This document shows, one piece after another, positions 1 to 7,686 of a DNA stretch of 64,000 nt. The translations under genes and the position numbers were made by a program. This DNA is from Aquaspirillum sp. LM1 (GTDB lineage: Bacteria; Pseudomonadota; Gammaproteobacteria; Burkholderiales; Aquaspirillaceae). The notes beneath the pieces were generated by a model. That model made no database searches. It was not told where the DNA came from and saw nothing but the letters and a program-made list of their open reading frames with translations. Where the stretch lies: NCBI RefSeq assembly GCF_002002905.1, contig NZ_CP019509.1, positions 2,076,001-2,140,000 on the forward strand. Direction: 5' to 3'. Numbering within the stretch: the stretch's first letter is position 1; each line of letters starts with the position of its first letter.

Positions 1-282
1 GCAAAACCTACCCCAAAAGACAGGCAAAAAATCAGCATGATATGTCCTAAACCCTTGCTTAAATATAAAAAATAATTGAATTTTACGCATAAAGTTTATT
101 TTTATTGCTCATTTTGTCATATCAGTGAAATTATGTTTATAGTTTTTTGTAGTTGCATTCATGAATTTGCAATAAGATTGCCCTGTGATGCGACAGCCGC
201 GCCGTTCTGCCTGGGCCGCGCCTGGCCGTCGTCTTCCTGTCAACCTTCACACAAGAGCACACGCTCACCGCAAGGAAGCACC
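1..282 (+). promoter_or_regulatory. AT-rich upstream region of the TrpX-like ABC operon
   Basis: No gene is supported here. Bases 1-180 are far more AT-rich than the rest of the window, as expected for a promoter region. A perfect 10-bp palindrome, ATTCATGAAT, lies at 157-166 inside a looser TTGC...GCAA arrangement and could be an operator. I could not place -35 and -10 boxes with confidence. An open frame runs through this region into the first gene, but its translation has no signal-peptide character before position 283, so I treat it as leader DNA. Confidence 0.35.
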
Positions 283-1260
283 ATGACGCTGATCTCCCGC
301 CGTATTGTCCTGAACTGTCTGACCGCCAGCGTGCTGGCCGCCCTGGCCCCGTTGAGCCTGGCTGCCGACATGAAGTCGGTGGCTGTCACCGCCATTGTCG
401 AACACCCGGCCCTGGATGCCGCCCGCAAAGGGGTGGAAGACGAACTGAAAGCCAATGGTTTTGAACCTGGCAAGCAGATCAAGTACCAGTTCCAGAGCGC
501 ACAAGGCAATGCCGCCACTGCCGGCCAGATTGCCCGCAAATTCATTGGCGACAATGTTGATGTGATCGTCGCCATTGCCACGCCTAGCGCCCAGGCTGCC
601 GTGGCCGCCACCAAAACCGTGCCGGTGGTGTTTGCCGCCGTGACCGACCCGGTGGCCGCCAAGCTGGTGGGCAGCTGGAAAGCCAGCGGCACCAATGTCA
701 CCGGCGTGTCCGACATGCTGTCGCTGCCGCCGCAAATCGACCTGATCGAAAAGGTCAAGCCGGGTGCCAAGCGCATCGGCATGGTGTACAGCCCGGGTGA
801 AGTGAACTCGGTGACCGTGGCCCGCGAACTGAAGGCCGAACTGGCCAAGCGCAACATGACCCTGGTGGAAGCCGCCGCGCCGCGTACCGTGGACGTGGCT
901 CCGGCAGCCAAGAGCCTGGTGGGCAAGGTCGATGCCATTTACACCTCCACCGACAATAACGTGGTGTCCACCTACGAATCGCTGGTGCGCGTGGCCTCTG
1001 ACGCCAAAATTCCGCTGATTGCCGCCGACACCGATTCGGTCAAGCGCGGTGCCATTGCCGCGCTGGGCATGAACTACTACGACATGGGCCGGCAAACCGG
1101 CAAGATCGTGGTGCGCATCCTCAAGGGCGAAAAGCCGGGTGACATCGCCCCGCAACTGGGCGACAAGACCTCGCTGACCGTCAACCCGACCGCCGCGCAA
1201 AAACAAGGCGCACCGCTGTCGCCGGCCTTGCTCAAAGAAGCCAAAGACACGGTAAAATAA
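283..1260 (+). CDS. ABC transporter substrate-binding protein, TrpX/DUF534 family
   Basis: Periplasmic binding protein of an ABC importer, 325 aa, of the ABC_sub_bind (DUF534) family. Relatives include TrpX, predicted to bind tryptophan or related ligands; the ligand is not readable here. A Sec-type signal peptide covers residues 1 to about 27 (paired Arg near the N-terminus, hydrophobic core, end SLAA). The mature part shows the two-lobe pattern: VAVTAIVEHPALDAARKG at the start, VIVAIATPSAQAAVAATKT in lobe one, and YTSTDNNVVSTYESLV in lobe two. The frame is open back to 76, but ATG 283 has AAGGAAG at 272-278 and begins exactly at the signal peptide. It is followed by the cognate permease and ATPase genes. 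Family call is firm; substrate is inferred. Confidence 0.9.
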   Translation: MTLISRRIVLNCLTASVLAALAPLSLAADMKSVAVTAIVEHPALDAARKGVEDELKANGFEPGKQIKYQFQSAQGNAATAGQIARKFIGDNVDVIVAIATPSAQAAVAATKTVPVVFAAVTDPVAAKLVGSWKASGTNVTGVSDMLSLPPQIDLIEKVKPGAKRIGMVYSPGEVNSVTVARELKAELAKRNMTLVEAAAPRTVDVAPAAKSLVGKVDAIYTSTDNNVVSTYESLVRVASDAKIPLIAADTDSVKRGAIAALGMNYYDMGRQTGKIVVRILKGEKPGDIAPQLGDKTSLTVNPTAAQKQGAPLSPALLKEAKDTVK

Positions 1261-1342
1261 GCGCTTGATCCAACGGCCTGCCGTTTGCGTTCCAAGCCTT
1301 GCCGGCCTGGTGTCCTACCCGACGCCCACGGTCGGCAGTCTG

Positions 1343-1373
1343 CCGCGCCCTACCGGGCGCGGTGTTCGTTTTT
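1343..1373 (+). terminator. Intra-operon hairpin with T-rich tail (possible attenuator)
   Basis: CCGCGCCC (1343-1350) pairs with GGGCGCGG (1355-1362) around a TACC loop, followed by a T-rich tail to 1373. It lies between the binding-protein gene and the permease gene, 13 nt before the permease ATG. A partial terminator here would give more binding protein than membrane components, a common arrangement in ABC importer operons. Termination efficiency is inferred. Confidence 0.5.
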
Positions 1374-1385
1374 GTCGAGGTAACC

Positions 1386-2288
1386 ATGTCACTCATCTCC
1401 CTGATGGGAGCGCTGGAAATTGGCCTGATCTTTGCCCTGGTGGCGCTGGGCGTGCTGATTTCGTTCCGTATCCTCAATTTTCCTGACCTCACCGCCGACG
1501 GCAGCTTTCCGCTGGGCGGCGCGGTGGCGGCCATCCTGATCGCCGGGGGCCAGTCGCCGTGGCTGGCCTGCGCCGCCGCCATGCTGGCCGGTGCCGGTGC
1601 CGGCTGGGTGACCGCCTGGCTGAATGTGCGGCTGAATATCCTGCAATTGCTGGCCAGCATTCTGGTGATGATTGCGCTGTATTCGATCAATCTGCGGGTG
1701 ATGGGCGCGCCCAATGTGGCATTGATTGGCTCGCCCACGGTATTCAGCCCGCTGATCGGCGAAGCCTCCGAGCGCGCCATGTGGGTGCAGCCGGGCGTAC
1801 TGGCGGCCATTGTGGTGGCGGCCAAGCTGCTGCTGGACGCCTACTTTGCCTCACAATCCGGCCTGGCCATGCGCGCTACCGGGGCCAACCCGCGCATGGC
1901 GCGCGCGCAGGGGATTTCCACCGACCGCGCCATCCTGTCCGGCATGGCCTTGTCCAATGCGCTGATTGCACTGGGCGGCGCGCTGTATGTGCAAACCCAG
2001 GGTGGGGCGGACATTTCCATGGGCGTGGGCACCATCGTGATTGGTCTGGCGGCAGTGATCATCGGCGAAACGCTGATTCCGTCGCGCTCGCTGTGGGTGA
2101 TTACCCTGGCCACCGTGCTGGGGGCCATTTTGTACCGGCTGTTCATTGCCCTGGCGCTGGGGGCGGATTTCATTGGCCTGCAGGCGCAGGACCTGAACCT
2201 GGTGACTGCCTTGCTGGTTGGGCTGGCGCTGGTATTGCCCACGCTGAAAGCCAAACTGCGCAAAACCGTAAAGGGGAACCCGGCATGA
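1386..2288 (+). CDS. ABC transporter permease, TrpY-like
   Basis: Inner-membrane permease of the importer begun at 283, 300 aa, of the branched-chain-type permease superfamily (BPD_transp_2). It is almost entirely hydrophobic with about eight predicted spans. The N-terminus MSLISLMGALEIGLIFAL leads into RILNFPDLTADGSFPLGG, typical of this branch, and the cytoplasmic coupling region AMRATGANPRMARAQGIS lies near the middle. The frame is open from 1299, but ATG 1386 has GAGG at 1377-1380 and starts the conserved part. Its stop overlaps the ATPase start by 4 nt (ATGA), so the two are translationally coupled. Confidence 0.9.
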   Translation: MSLISLMGALEIGLIFALVALGVLISFRILNFPDLTADGSFPLGGAVAAILIAGGQSPWLACAAAMLAGAGAGWVTAWLNVRLNILQLLASILVMIALYSINLRVMGAPNVALIGSPTVFSPLIGEASERAMWVQPGVLAAIVVAAKLLLDAYFASQSGLAMRATGANPRMARAQGISTDRAILSGMALSNALIALGGALYVQTQGGADISMGVGTIVIGLAAVIIGETLIPSRSLWVITLATVLGAILYRLFIALALGADFIGLQAQDLNLVTALLVGLALVLPTLKAKLRKTVKGNPA

Positions 2289-3079
2289 TGCACGCCAAAG
2301 GTCTGATCAAGACATTCAACCCCGGTACGCCGATTGAAAACCGCGTGCTGCGCGGGCTGGACCTGCACATCGAAACCGGCCAGTTTGTCACCGTGATCGG
2401 CAGTAACGGTGCCGGTAAGTCCACCTTCCTGAACGCCATCAGCGGCGACTTGCTGGTGGACAGCGGCAGCCTGCACCTGGACGGCCAGGACGTCACCCGG
2501 CAAAACGCCTGGCAGCGCGCCGGGCTGGTGGCGCGGGTGTTTCAGGATCCGATGGCCGGCACCTGCGAGGCGCTGACCATCGAAGAAAACCTGGCGCTGG
2601 CCTGGCAGCGCGGCGAAAAGCGCGGGCTGGGCCGCGCGGTGAAAGCCGAGTTGCGCGAGCTGTTTCGCGACAAGCTGTCCATCCTCAAGCTGGGCCTGGA
2701 AAACCGCCTGACCGACCGCATTGGTTTGTTGTCTGGCGGGCAGCGCCAGGCAGTCAGCCTGCTGATGGCCTCGCTCAAGCCCTCGCGCATGCTGCTGCTG
2801 GACGAACACACCGCCGCGCTCGACCCCAAAACCGCTGCCTTTGTGCTGGAGCTCACCGACCAGGTGGTGGCCGATGGCAAGTTGACCACACTGATGGTCA
2901 CCCACTCGATGCGCCAGGCGCTGGACCACGGCGACCGCACCGTGATGCTGCATCAGGGCCGGGTGGTGCTGGATGTCAGCGGCGAAGAGCGCGCGCGCAT
3001 GGATGTGCCCGACCTGCTGGCCATGTTTGAGCGTACCCGAGGGGAAACCATCACCGACGACGCCTTGCTGCTGGGCTGA
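2285..3079 (+). CDS. ABC transporter ATP-binding protein, TrpZ-like
   Basis: Cytoplasmic ATPase of the importer, 264 aa. Walker A is GSNGAGKST, the signature is LSGGQRQAVSLLMA, and Walker B is MLLLDEHTAALD, in which the usual Pro after Glu is His, a known variant of this subfamily. The switch His lies in MVTHSMRQALDHGDR. It begins inside the permease stop codon region (ATGA overlap at 2285-2288), completing a binding protein-permease-ATPase set. A second in-frame Met follows immediately at 2288. After the stop comes an imperfect hairpin without a T-run. Confidence 0.92.
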   Translation: MMHAKGLIKTFNPGTPIENRVLRGLDLHIETGQFVTVIGSNGAGKSTFLNAISGDLLVDSGSLHLDGQDVTRQNAWQRAGLVARVFQDPMAGTCEALTIEENLALAWQRGEKRGLGRAVKAELRELFRDKLSILKLGLENRLTDRIGLLSGGQRQAVSLLMASLKPSRMLLLDEHTAALDPKTAAFVLELTDQVVADGKLTTLMVTHSMRQALDHGDRTVMLHQGRVVLDVSGEERARMDVPDLLAMFERTRGETITDDALLLG

Positions 3080-3095
3080 GACAAGACGACGCACA

Positions 3096-3127
3096 TGACC
3101 ATCCCCGCCCAGGCGGGGGGATGGTCA
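3096..3127 (+). repeat. Inverted repeat after the ABC operon
   Basis: GACCATCCCCGCC and CGGGGGGATGGTC form a long stem around CAGG with one bulge. No T-tract follows, so it is not a canonical intrinsic terminator; it may protect the 3' end of the mRNA or be a REP-like sequence. Confidence 0.4.
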
Positions 3128-3191
3128 CCTCCTGGTGTGCTTTTCTGGCCCCCCCTGTATATCTTCCACCTGTTCAACTTGGCGCATCCCG

Positions 3192-4103
3192 ATGCACACC
3201 CGAATTGGTTTTGACTGGCGCGATCTGGAAGTGTTTGTCGCTGCTGCCGAAAGCGGCAGCATTGCCCGCGCAGCCGAGCGTTGCCGGCTGGCCCCGTCGG
3301 CGGTCAGCAAACGGCTGTCTGATCTGGAGGCCGCACTGGGCACGCCCTTGCTGGCGCGGCATAACCGGGGCGTGCGCCCAAGCGCGGCAGGCCAGGCCTT
3401 GTTGCACCGCTCGCGTGGCCTGCTGGAAGAAGCGCGACGCATGGAGCGCGAGGTGCGCAGCTACGGCGAGGGGCTGAGTGGGCATGTGCGCCTGTTTGCC
3501 AATATTTCTGCCATTGTTGAGTACCTGCCGGCGGTGCTGGCCCAGTTTGCCCAGGCCTGGCCGGGCATCCGGGTAGAACTGGAAGAACATGTGTCCAGCC
3601 GGGTGGCGCAGGCGGTGGCGGAAGAAGTGGCCGATGTCGGGGTATTGAGCGATCTGGCGGCGTATGAGGGGGTGGACATGCTGCCGTGCTGGCGTGACGA
3701 ACTGGCGCTGCTGGCCCCCGCCGGGCATGTGCTGGCGCGAGACGGGGGCGTGCGCTTTGCCCAGGTGCTCGACCATCCGATGGTGGGCCTGAAACCGGGC
3801 AGTAGCCTGCATGGCCGCCTGCTGCGCGCCGCTGCCGAGCGCGGGCGCGGCTTGCCACTGCAGGTGCAGGTGGGCAGTTTTGACGCCGTGTGCGCGATGA
3901 TTGCCGCCGGCATGGGGGTGGGCATCATGCCCAGGGCGGCGTCGCTGCCGTATCTGGAAGCACTGGGGCTGGTGGCGGTGCGGCTGGACGAGGCCTGGGC
4001 CGAACATCAGCTGTATTTGTGTCGCCGCACCGACAGCCCGCTGCCACCCGCAGCGGCGCGGCTGTTTGCCCACCTGGCCGACACCGCCAGACTCCAGCCA
4101 TAG
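3192..4103 (+). CDS. LysR-family transcriptional regulator
   Basis: DNA-binding regulator, 303 aa, the usual LysR length. The N-terminal winged helix-turn-helix covers about residues 5-65 (LEVFVAAAESGSIARAAER, then APSAVSKRLSDLEAALGT), followed by a linker helix and the effector-binding domain from about residue 95 (GHVRLFANISAIVEYLPAVL). The effector cannot be read from sequence. ATG 3192 is chosen because the HTH begins directly after it; an upstream in-frame start at 3135 would add a poor-quality extension. It sits 113 nt after the ABC operon on the same strand and converges with the reductase gene, so its target is not indicated by a divergent neighbour. Confidence 0.92.
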   Translation: MHTRIGFDWRDLEVFVAAAESGSIARAAERCRLAPSAVSKRLSDLEAALGTPLLARHNRGVRPSAAGQALLHRSRGLLEEARRMEREVRSYGEGLSGHVRLFANISAIVEYLPAVLAQFAQAWPGIRVELEEHVSSRVAQAVAEEVADVGVLSDLAAYEGVDMLPCWRDELALLAPAGHVLARDGGVRFAQVLDHPMVGLKPGSSLHGRLLRAAAERGRGLPLQVQVGSFDAVCAMIAAGMGVGIMPRAASLPYLEALGLVAVRLDEAWAEHQLYLCRRTDSPLPPAAARLFAHLADTARLQP

Positions 4104-4137
4104 CTGGGGCATGGCCTCTGGGCACCACAGGCCCCGG

Positions 4138-4650
4138 TCAGAATACCCCGCACGCCAGACCGCTGGCCAGCGCTGCGCCGAGTTCGCTGGCCTGAGCCAG
4201 TGCCGCTGCGTCGGGCTCGCCCACTACCCGCAAGGCCGGGCTGATGCTGCGCCAGCCATAGCCGATGGCAATCCGCTCAATCGCGGCCATCGCGCCACGC
4301 CCGTCGTTGCCGGCGCTGACCACGATGGCGTAGGGCAGCCCCTGGCAGCGGCCTTGCGCCGGGGTATAGGTCCGGTCAAGAAAGTCTTTGAGCAGGCCCG
4401 CCATATAGCCAAAGTTTTCCGGGGTGGCCAGTACCAGCGCGTGGGCGGCCAGCAGGGTGTCCAGCGTGGCATCAGGGGCCTGGCAGCAGTGCACCTGCAC
4501 GCCGATTTCCTGCTGGGCGCGCGCACCGTCGGCCACCGCTTGCGCCAGCCGGGCGGTGCGTCCGGTCTGGCTGGCATACACAATCAGCAGGATTTTCTTA
4601 TCCGCGCTCAAGGCCGGCGCGGCGGGGGGCATGGCACAGTCCGGGTTCAT
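4138..4650 (-). CDS. Flavodoxin-fold NAD(P)H-dependent oxidoreductase family protein
   Basis: Cytoplasmic flavoprotein-like protein, 170 aa from ATG 4650. The N-terminal IVYASQTGRTARLAQA carries the FMN phosphate-binding loop (S-Q-T-G-R-T). ALVLATPENFGYMAGLLKDF matches the second flavin loop of the FMN_red/flavodoxin-like families. Substrate is unknown. Starts at 4677 or 4671 would overlap the divergent DUF2249 gene and its AGGAGG; 4650 avoids this, but all three are possible and none has a strong Shine-Dalgarno sequence. The divergent start sites leave the two genes almost no spacer, so each promoter must lie inside the other gene. Confidence 0.75.
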   Translation of the reverse strand: MNPDCAMPPAAPALSADKKILLIVYASQTGRTARLAQAVADGARAQQEIGVQVHCCQAPDATLDTLLAAHALVLATPENFGYMAGLLKDFLDRTYTPAQGRCQGLPYAIVVSAGNDGRGAMAAIERIAIGYGWRSISPALRVVGEPDAAALAQASELGAALASGLACGVF

Positions 4651-4669
4651 TTCTTCAGGAGGGTGTGTC

Positions 4670-5404
4670 ATGTCCATGCAGTCCAGTGAAACCTATGTGT
4701 TTGATGCCCGAGGGGTGGCCAAGCGCTTCCGTCATGCAGCGATTTTTGGCGCGCTGGAAGCGTTGAACCACGGTGAAACCATACGCTTTTTGACATCCTC
4801 CCCGGCCTGAAGGCCGGAGATTCCTACGGCGCTCGGGCGCGGCATTGAACCGCCCCTGAGTCGCTTCGCTGGGTTCCTGCTGCTGGCGGCATGACCGCAC
4901 CGCTCACTTCACAGGCTAGCCGGGCGTGTCCCGCCCTTGGCACATTGATCGCGCCGACCACATCGGCGTTTTCCTCGAAACCACACAGCACACACTCGAA
5001 CCGGGCCTGCGTCTGGCGATTGTCCGCCGACACATGGCCGCAGCAGCGAAGCGGCGCATTTGCCGCTCTTGCTGGCCGTCTGGCCGCAATTCGTATTTGT
5101 AGGCTTGAAGGCGTTGCATACTGGTATTTTATACAGCCCACCCCCATCGACGGCAAGGACGGCTACGCCGTCCGCGCTATCCCCGCCCTGAACGGCGGGG
5201 CTTGCCGCGCACCGGGTCAACGACCACGATCCGCTGCCGCTGCTGGCACAAATCCAGCAGTGCTACGGCGAGCAGATTCAGGCGCACTACCAGCAGCGCG
5301 ACGCCGGACAGGTGGTGATTGATTTTGCCGTGCGCATTCCGGATGCCGCACCTGCCAGCCGTTGTGGCGGCGGCGGGCATGGGTGCGGGTGCTCGGGTGG
5401 CTGA
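4670..5404 (+). pseudogene. DUF2249 gene split by an IS605-type element
   Basis: The 5' part (4670-4789, 40 codons) reads SSETYVFDARG...GETIRF, and the 3' part (5216-5404, 62 codons) reads VNDHDPLPLLAQIQQ..., together the DUF2249 signature (LDVRG...GETxRFVNDHDPxPL). Removing 4790-5215 rejoins them in frame as a 102-aa protein, ending in a Cys/Gly/His-rich tail (RCGGGGHGCGCSGG). AGGAGGG at 4657-4663 supports ATG 4670. With the insertion, translation runs into the element and stops after about seven foreign codons. DUF2249 proteins are small cytoplasmic proteins often near respiratory or metal-related genes; function is unproven. The gene may be recoverable if the element excises. Confidence 0.85.
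4790..5215 (-). mobile_element. Internally deleted IS605/IS1341-type (TnpB) element
   Basis: A 426-bp element with subterminal hairpins typical of the IS200/IS605 family: GGCCTGAAGGCC near 4805 (right end) and CCCGCCCTGAACGGCGGG near 5182-5200 (left end). The minus strand carries the TnpB N-terminus (MQRLQAYKYELRPDGQQERQ) and, in another frame after an internal deletion, the TnpB C-terminal zinc-finger region (CGHVSADNRQTQARFEC, then CGFEENADVVGAIN). The catalytic core is absent, so it cannot move by itself. The left end abuts TTGAC on the minus strand (5216-5220), a plausible target motif; as usual for this family there is no target duplication. Confidence 0.85.
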
Positions 5405-5468
5405 GTGTCGCGGACGGCAGCGGGCAAGGGGTTTCGCTGCCGTGTGACGGATGGCCCGGCGGGGCGTG

Positions 5469-6458
5469 TCAGTGCGCTGGCACCGGCCAGCGCTGGCAGC
5501 TGCCCACCGTGGCGTCGCCCGCCTTGCCGCATGGGGTGGCCACTGCCACCGGGTGTGGAATGCCCTCGGCGTCCATATCGGCAGCCACGGTATCCCAAGT
5601 GTGTACCCCGCGCTTGTTCAGGGTCAGGCGCAGCAGCCAGCCGCGTTTTTCGGCTGGGCGCTCAAAGCCGTCAAATACAAAATTACCCAGACTATAAATA
5701 ATCGGCTTGCCCCGATAGGTTTCTGCCCCCTGGGTGACATGCGGATGGCCGCCGACCACGGCATCGGCACCGGCGTCAATCAGCGTGCGTGCCAGTTGGC
5801 GCTGGCGCGCGCTGGGCGTGGTTTCCCGCTCCCAGCCCCAGTGCATGAATGGAATCACCACATCGGCCCCGGCAGCGCGCGCAGCGCGGATGTCGGCCAC
5901 CACCTGGGCGTCTTCGCTCCAGGCAATGCCGGGCTGGCTGGCCCCGGCCTCGAATGAGCGCGGCTTGAATTCGTTGTAGCTGAGCAGCGCCACGCGCAGA
6001 CCGGATTTTTCCAGCCACAGCGGCGCGTGCGCCTCACGCAGATTGGCCCCGCCGCCAAAGTACGGCAGTTGCTGCTGTTTCAGCAGCGCCAGGGTTTCGG
6101 CAAACGCCGCTTTGCCGTAGTCGCCCGAGTGATTGTTGGCCAGCGCCACCGCATCGATATGGCGCTTGAGCACCGGCAACACCCTGGGGTGGGCGCGGAA
6201 GGTGTAAATCTTGCTGTCCAGCGCCTTGCCGGTGGTGGCCACCGGGCATTCCAGGTTGCCAATGGTGTAATCGCCATCGGCCAGCAGGCTGGCAAACGGG
6301 GCAAATGGGTCGCGGCCCGAGGCGATCACCTGGCCGGGGCCGTCATCGAGCATGATATCGCCCACCATCAAGAGGCGCACCTGGCCGGCATCGGCCTGGG
6401 CCAGCGCAACAGACAGGCCAAAAGCGGCCAGCAACAGGCCATGGAGCAATCGGGTCAT
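5469..6458 (-). CDS. CapA family protein (PGA_cap, metallophosphatase-like)
   Basis: Exported CapA-domain protein, 329 aa. A signal peptide covers residues 1 to about 24 (LLHGLLLAAFGLSVALAQADA). The domain begins RLLMVGDIMLDDG and continues with GNLECPVATTG, ALANNHSGDYG, FMHWGWERE and VVGGHPHVTQGAE, the Asp/Asn/His motifs of the calcineurin-like CapA fold. CapA homologues take part in poly-gamma-glutamate capsule synthesis in Bacillus, but in Gram-negative bacteria most have unknown roles and no capBC genes are visible here. ATG 6458 overlaps the stop of the preceding small exported protein by 4 nt, so both are co-transcribed. Confidence 0.88.
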   Translation of the reverse strand: MTRLLHGLLLAAFGLSVALAQADAGQVRLLMVGDIMLDDGPGQVIASGRDPFAPFASLLADGDYTIGNLECPVATTGKALDSKIYTFRAHPRVLPVLKRHIDAVALANNHSGDYGKAAFAETLALLKQQQLPYFGGGANLREAHAPLWLEKSGLRVALLSYNEFKPRSFEAGASQPGIAWSEDAQVVADIRAARAAGADVVIPFMHWGWERETTPSARQRQLARTLIDAGADAVVGGHPHVTQGAETYRGKPIIYSLGNFVFDGFERPAEKRGWLLRLTLNKRGVHTWDTVAADMDAEGIPHPVAVATPCGKAGDATVGSCQRWPVPAH

Positions 6459-6874
6459 CGGCGTTCACACCAGTAAAGCAGCTCACCATCGCGCACCGGC
6501 TCGTAAACGCGGTGCTGGCCGGTAAAGCCGTAGCCTCGGGCCGGCTGGGCGGCGGGCGGGAAAGGGTAGCTGGCCTGGTGAATCAACACCACGCCGTCTT
6601 CGTCGCGGTCAGCGTAGGTGTACACCTGCACGCTGGCCAGATCCGCCGGGCGGGTTTGCAGCACCACGCGAAAGCGGAAATACGAGCCCACCGCCACGCT
6701 GTCCACCCCATAGGGCGACACACTGGGCCGGGCGCGCAGGGTATGGGTTTCGCCACCATAGCTGTAATGACAGTCCACCGCCGGCACCGCCGCGTGGACA
6801 GGCAGGCTGGCGCACAGCAGCAGCGGCACAACAAGCCCGGCGCACAAGGCCGGACGAACAAGCAGGCGGAGCAT
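6455..6874 (-). CDS. Small exported protein of unknown function
   Basis: A 139-aa protein I cannot assign to a family. It has a clear signal peptide (LLVRPALCAGLVVPLLLCAS, ending VHAA) and a short mature part rich in Tyr and aromatic residues, with one Cys near its N-terminus (DCHYSYGG) and one near the C-terminus (YWCERR) that could form a disulphide. ATG 6874 is preferred over an upstream GTG at 6895. The 4-nt overlap with the CapA gene indicates coupling, so it may act with CapA in the periplasm. Confidence 0.7.
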   Translation of the reverse strand: MLRLLVRPALCAGLVVPLLLCASLPVHAAVPAVDCHYSYGGETHTLRARPSVSPYGVDSVAVGSYFRFRVVLQTRPADLASVQVYTYADRDEDGVVLIHQASYPFPPAAQPARGYGFTGQHRVYEPVRDGELLYWCERR

Positions 6875-7084
6875 GACAGGCACCGTAGAAAACACTCAGG
6901 CAGGCATCATACCAGTATCACTGCCTGGGGCGGCAGAGGGCTTGCTCCGTCCCGGCACAGACGGAAACCTGCCATCGGTCAGGGCGAGCGGGTGAAGACT
7001 TGGCAGGCAATGGCGCAATCTCCCCATCAGGCCAATCCCTGGCCTAGAATACAGCACCGTTGACCCTTTTTTGGTGAGCCCGCC

Positions 7085-7465
7085 ATGCCCCATCTTGTGA
7101 TTGAATATTCTGCCAATCTGGTCGGTTTTGATCCGCAGACCACCCTGAACCACGCCAATCAGATGCTGGATGCGGTTGGGCTGTTTCAGGAAATCGACAT
7201 CAAAAGCCGCGCCCTGGCCTGTCCGGTGTTTCAGGTTGGCCTGGCCGACAGCGGACGTGGCTTTATGCATGCCCGCCTGGCGCTGATGCCAGGGCGCACC
7301 CCTCAGCAAAAATCCGATGTGTCGCAAGGCCTGCTGCATGTGCTGCGTCAGGCACTGCCGGTCTTGCCTCAGCTGCATGTGCAGCTCTCGGTGGAACTGT
7401 ATGAACTGGACGCCAGCTGTTACGCCAAGGAAAGCATGCTGGGCGGCGAGCCCATGGGGAATTAG
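7085..7465 (+). CDS. 5-carboxymethyl-2-hydroxymuconate isomerase family protein
   Basis: Small cytoplasmic enzyme of the CHMI family, 126 aa, related to HpcD/HpaF of homoprotocatechuate degradation. It begins MPHLVIEYSANL, with the N-terminal Pro that acts as catalytic base in this tautomerase-like fold after Met removal. The C-terminal half reads VQLSVELYELDASCYAKES. No other aromatic catabolism genes are nearby, so its physiological substrate is uncertain. The stop TAG (7463-7465) lies in the TTAGGG terminal sequence of a MITE-like repeat, so the insertion may have defined the present C-terminus. Confidence 0.85.
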   Translation: MPHLVIEYSANLVGFDPQTTLNHANQMLDAVGLFQEIDIKSRALACPVFQVGLADSGRGFMHARLALMPGRTPQQKSDVSQGLLHVLRQALPVLPQLHVQLSVELYELDASCYAKESMLGGEPMGN

Positions 7466-7577
7466 GGATGCGCTGATGGATTCAGAAAAACCGTTTTGCC
7501 AAAAACAAAACCCAGCAAAATCAAAAACCTGGATTCCCGCCTGCGCGGGAATGACCATTTTTTCAGCGTATCCTTAA
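7462..7577. repeat. MITE-like repeat, copy A, with dRS3-like core
   Basis: About 115 bp with imperfect terminal inverted repeats: TTAGGGATGCGCTGA at the left and, on the opposite strand at the right, TTAAGGATACGCTGA. It contains ATTCCCGCCTGCGCGGGAAT, which fits the neisserial dRS3 pattern ATTCCC-N8-GGGAAT, and an AAACCCAGCAAAATC segment. Closely similar copies occur at 15724-15832 and 29276-29384 (opposite orientation), and a degenerate one follows directly at 7611-7684. Confidence 0.75.
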
Positions 7578-7587
7578 CAGGGCACGC

Positions 7588-7619
7588 TGGTTTATTCTGG
7601 TTTATTCTGGTTTATTCAG
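7588..7619 (+). repeat. Short tandem repeat, 10-bp unit
   Basis: TTTATTCTGG occurs at 7591-7600 and 7601-7610, preceded by a partial unit and followed by TTTATTCAG. It joins repeat copy A to the degenerate copy D. No coding role is visible. Confidence 0.6.
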
Positions 7620-7684
7620 AAAAATCATTGTTGCAATCAGCAACACCCAGCAAAATCAACCGCCTGATTTCCCAACAAGGCAAG
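7611..7684. repeat. Degenerate MITE-like repeat, copy D
   Basis: Resembles copy A in the same orientation: ATTCAGAAAAATC, then ACCCAGCAAAATCAACC and a decayed dRS3-like core (GATTTCCCAACAAGGC). It runs to within two bases of the dsbB stop codon and lacks a recognisable right terminus. Confidence 0.5.
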
Positions 7685-7686
7685 GC

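Noticed and set aside
1559..2284. Long in-frame extension upstream of the ABC ATPase
   Set aside because: It reads the permease gene in another frame; the ATPase fold begins at 2285.
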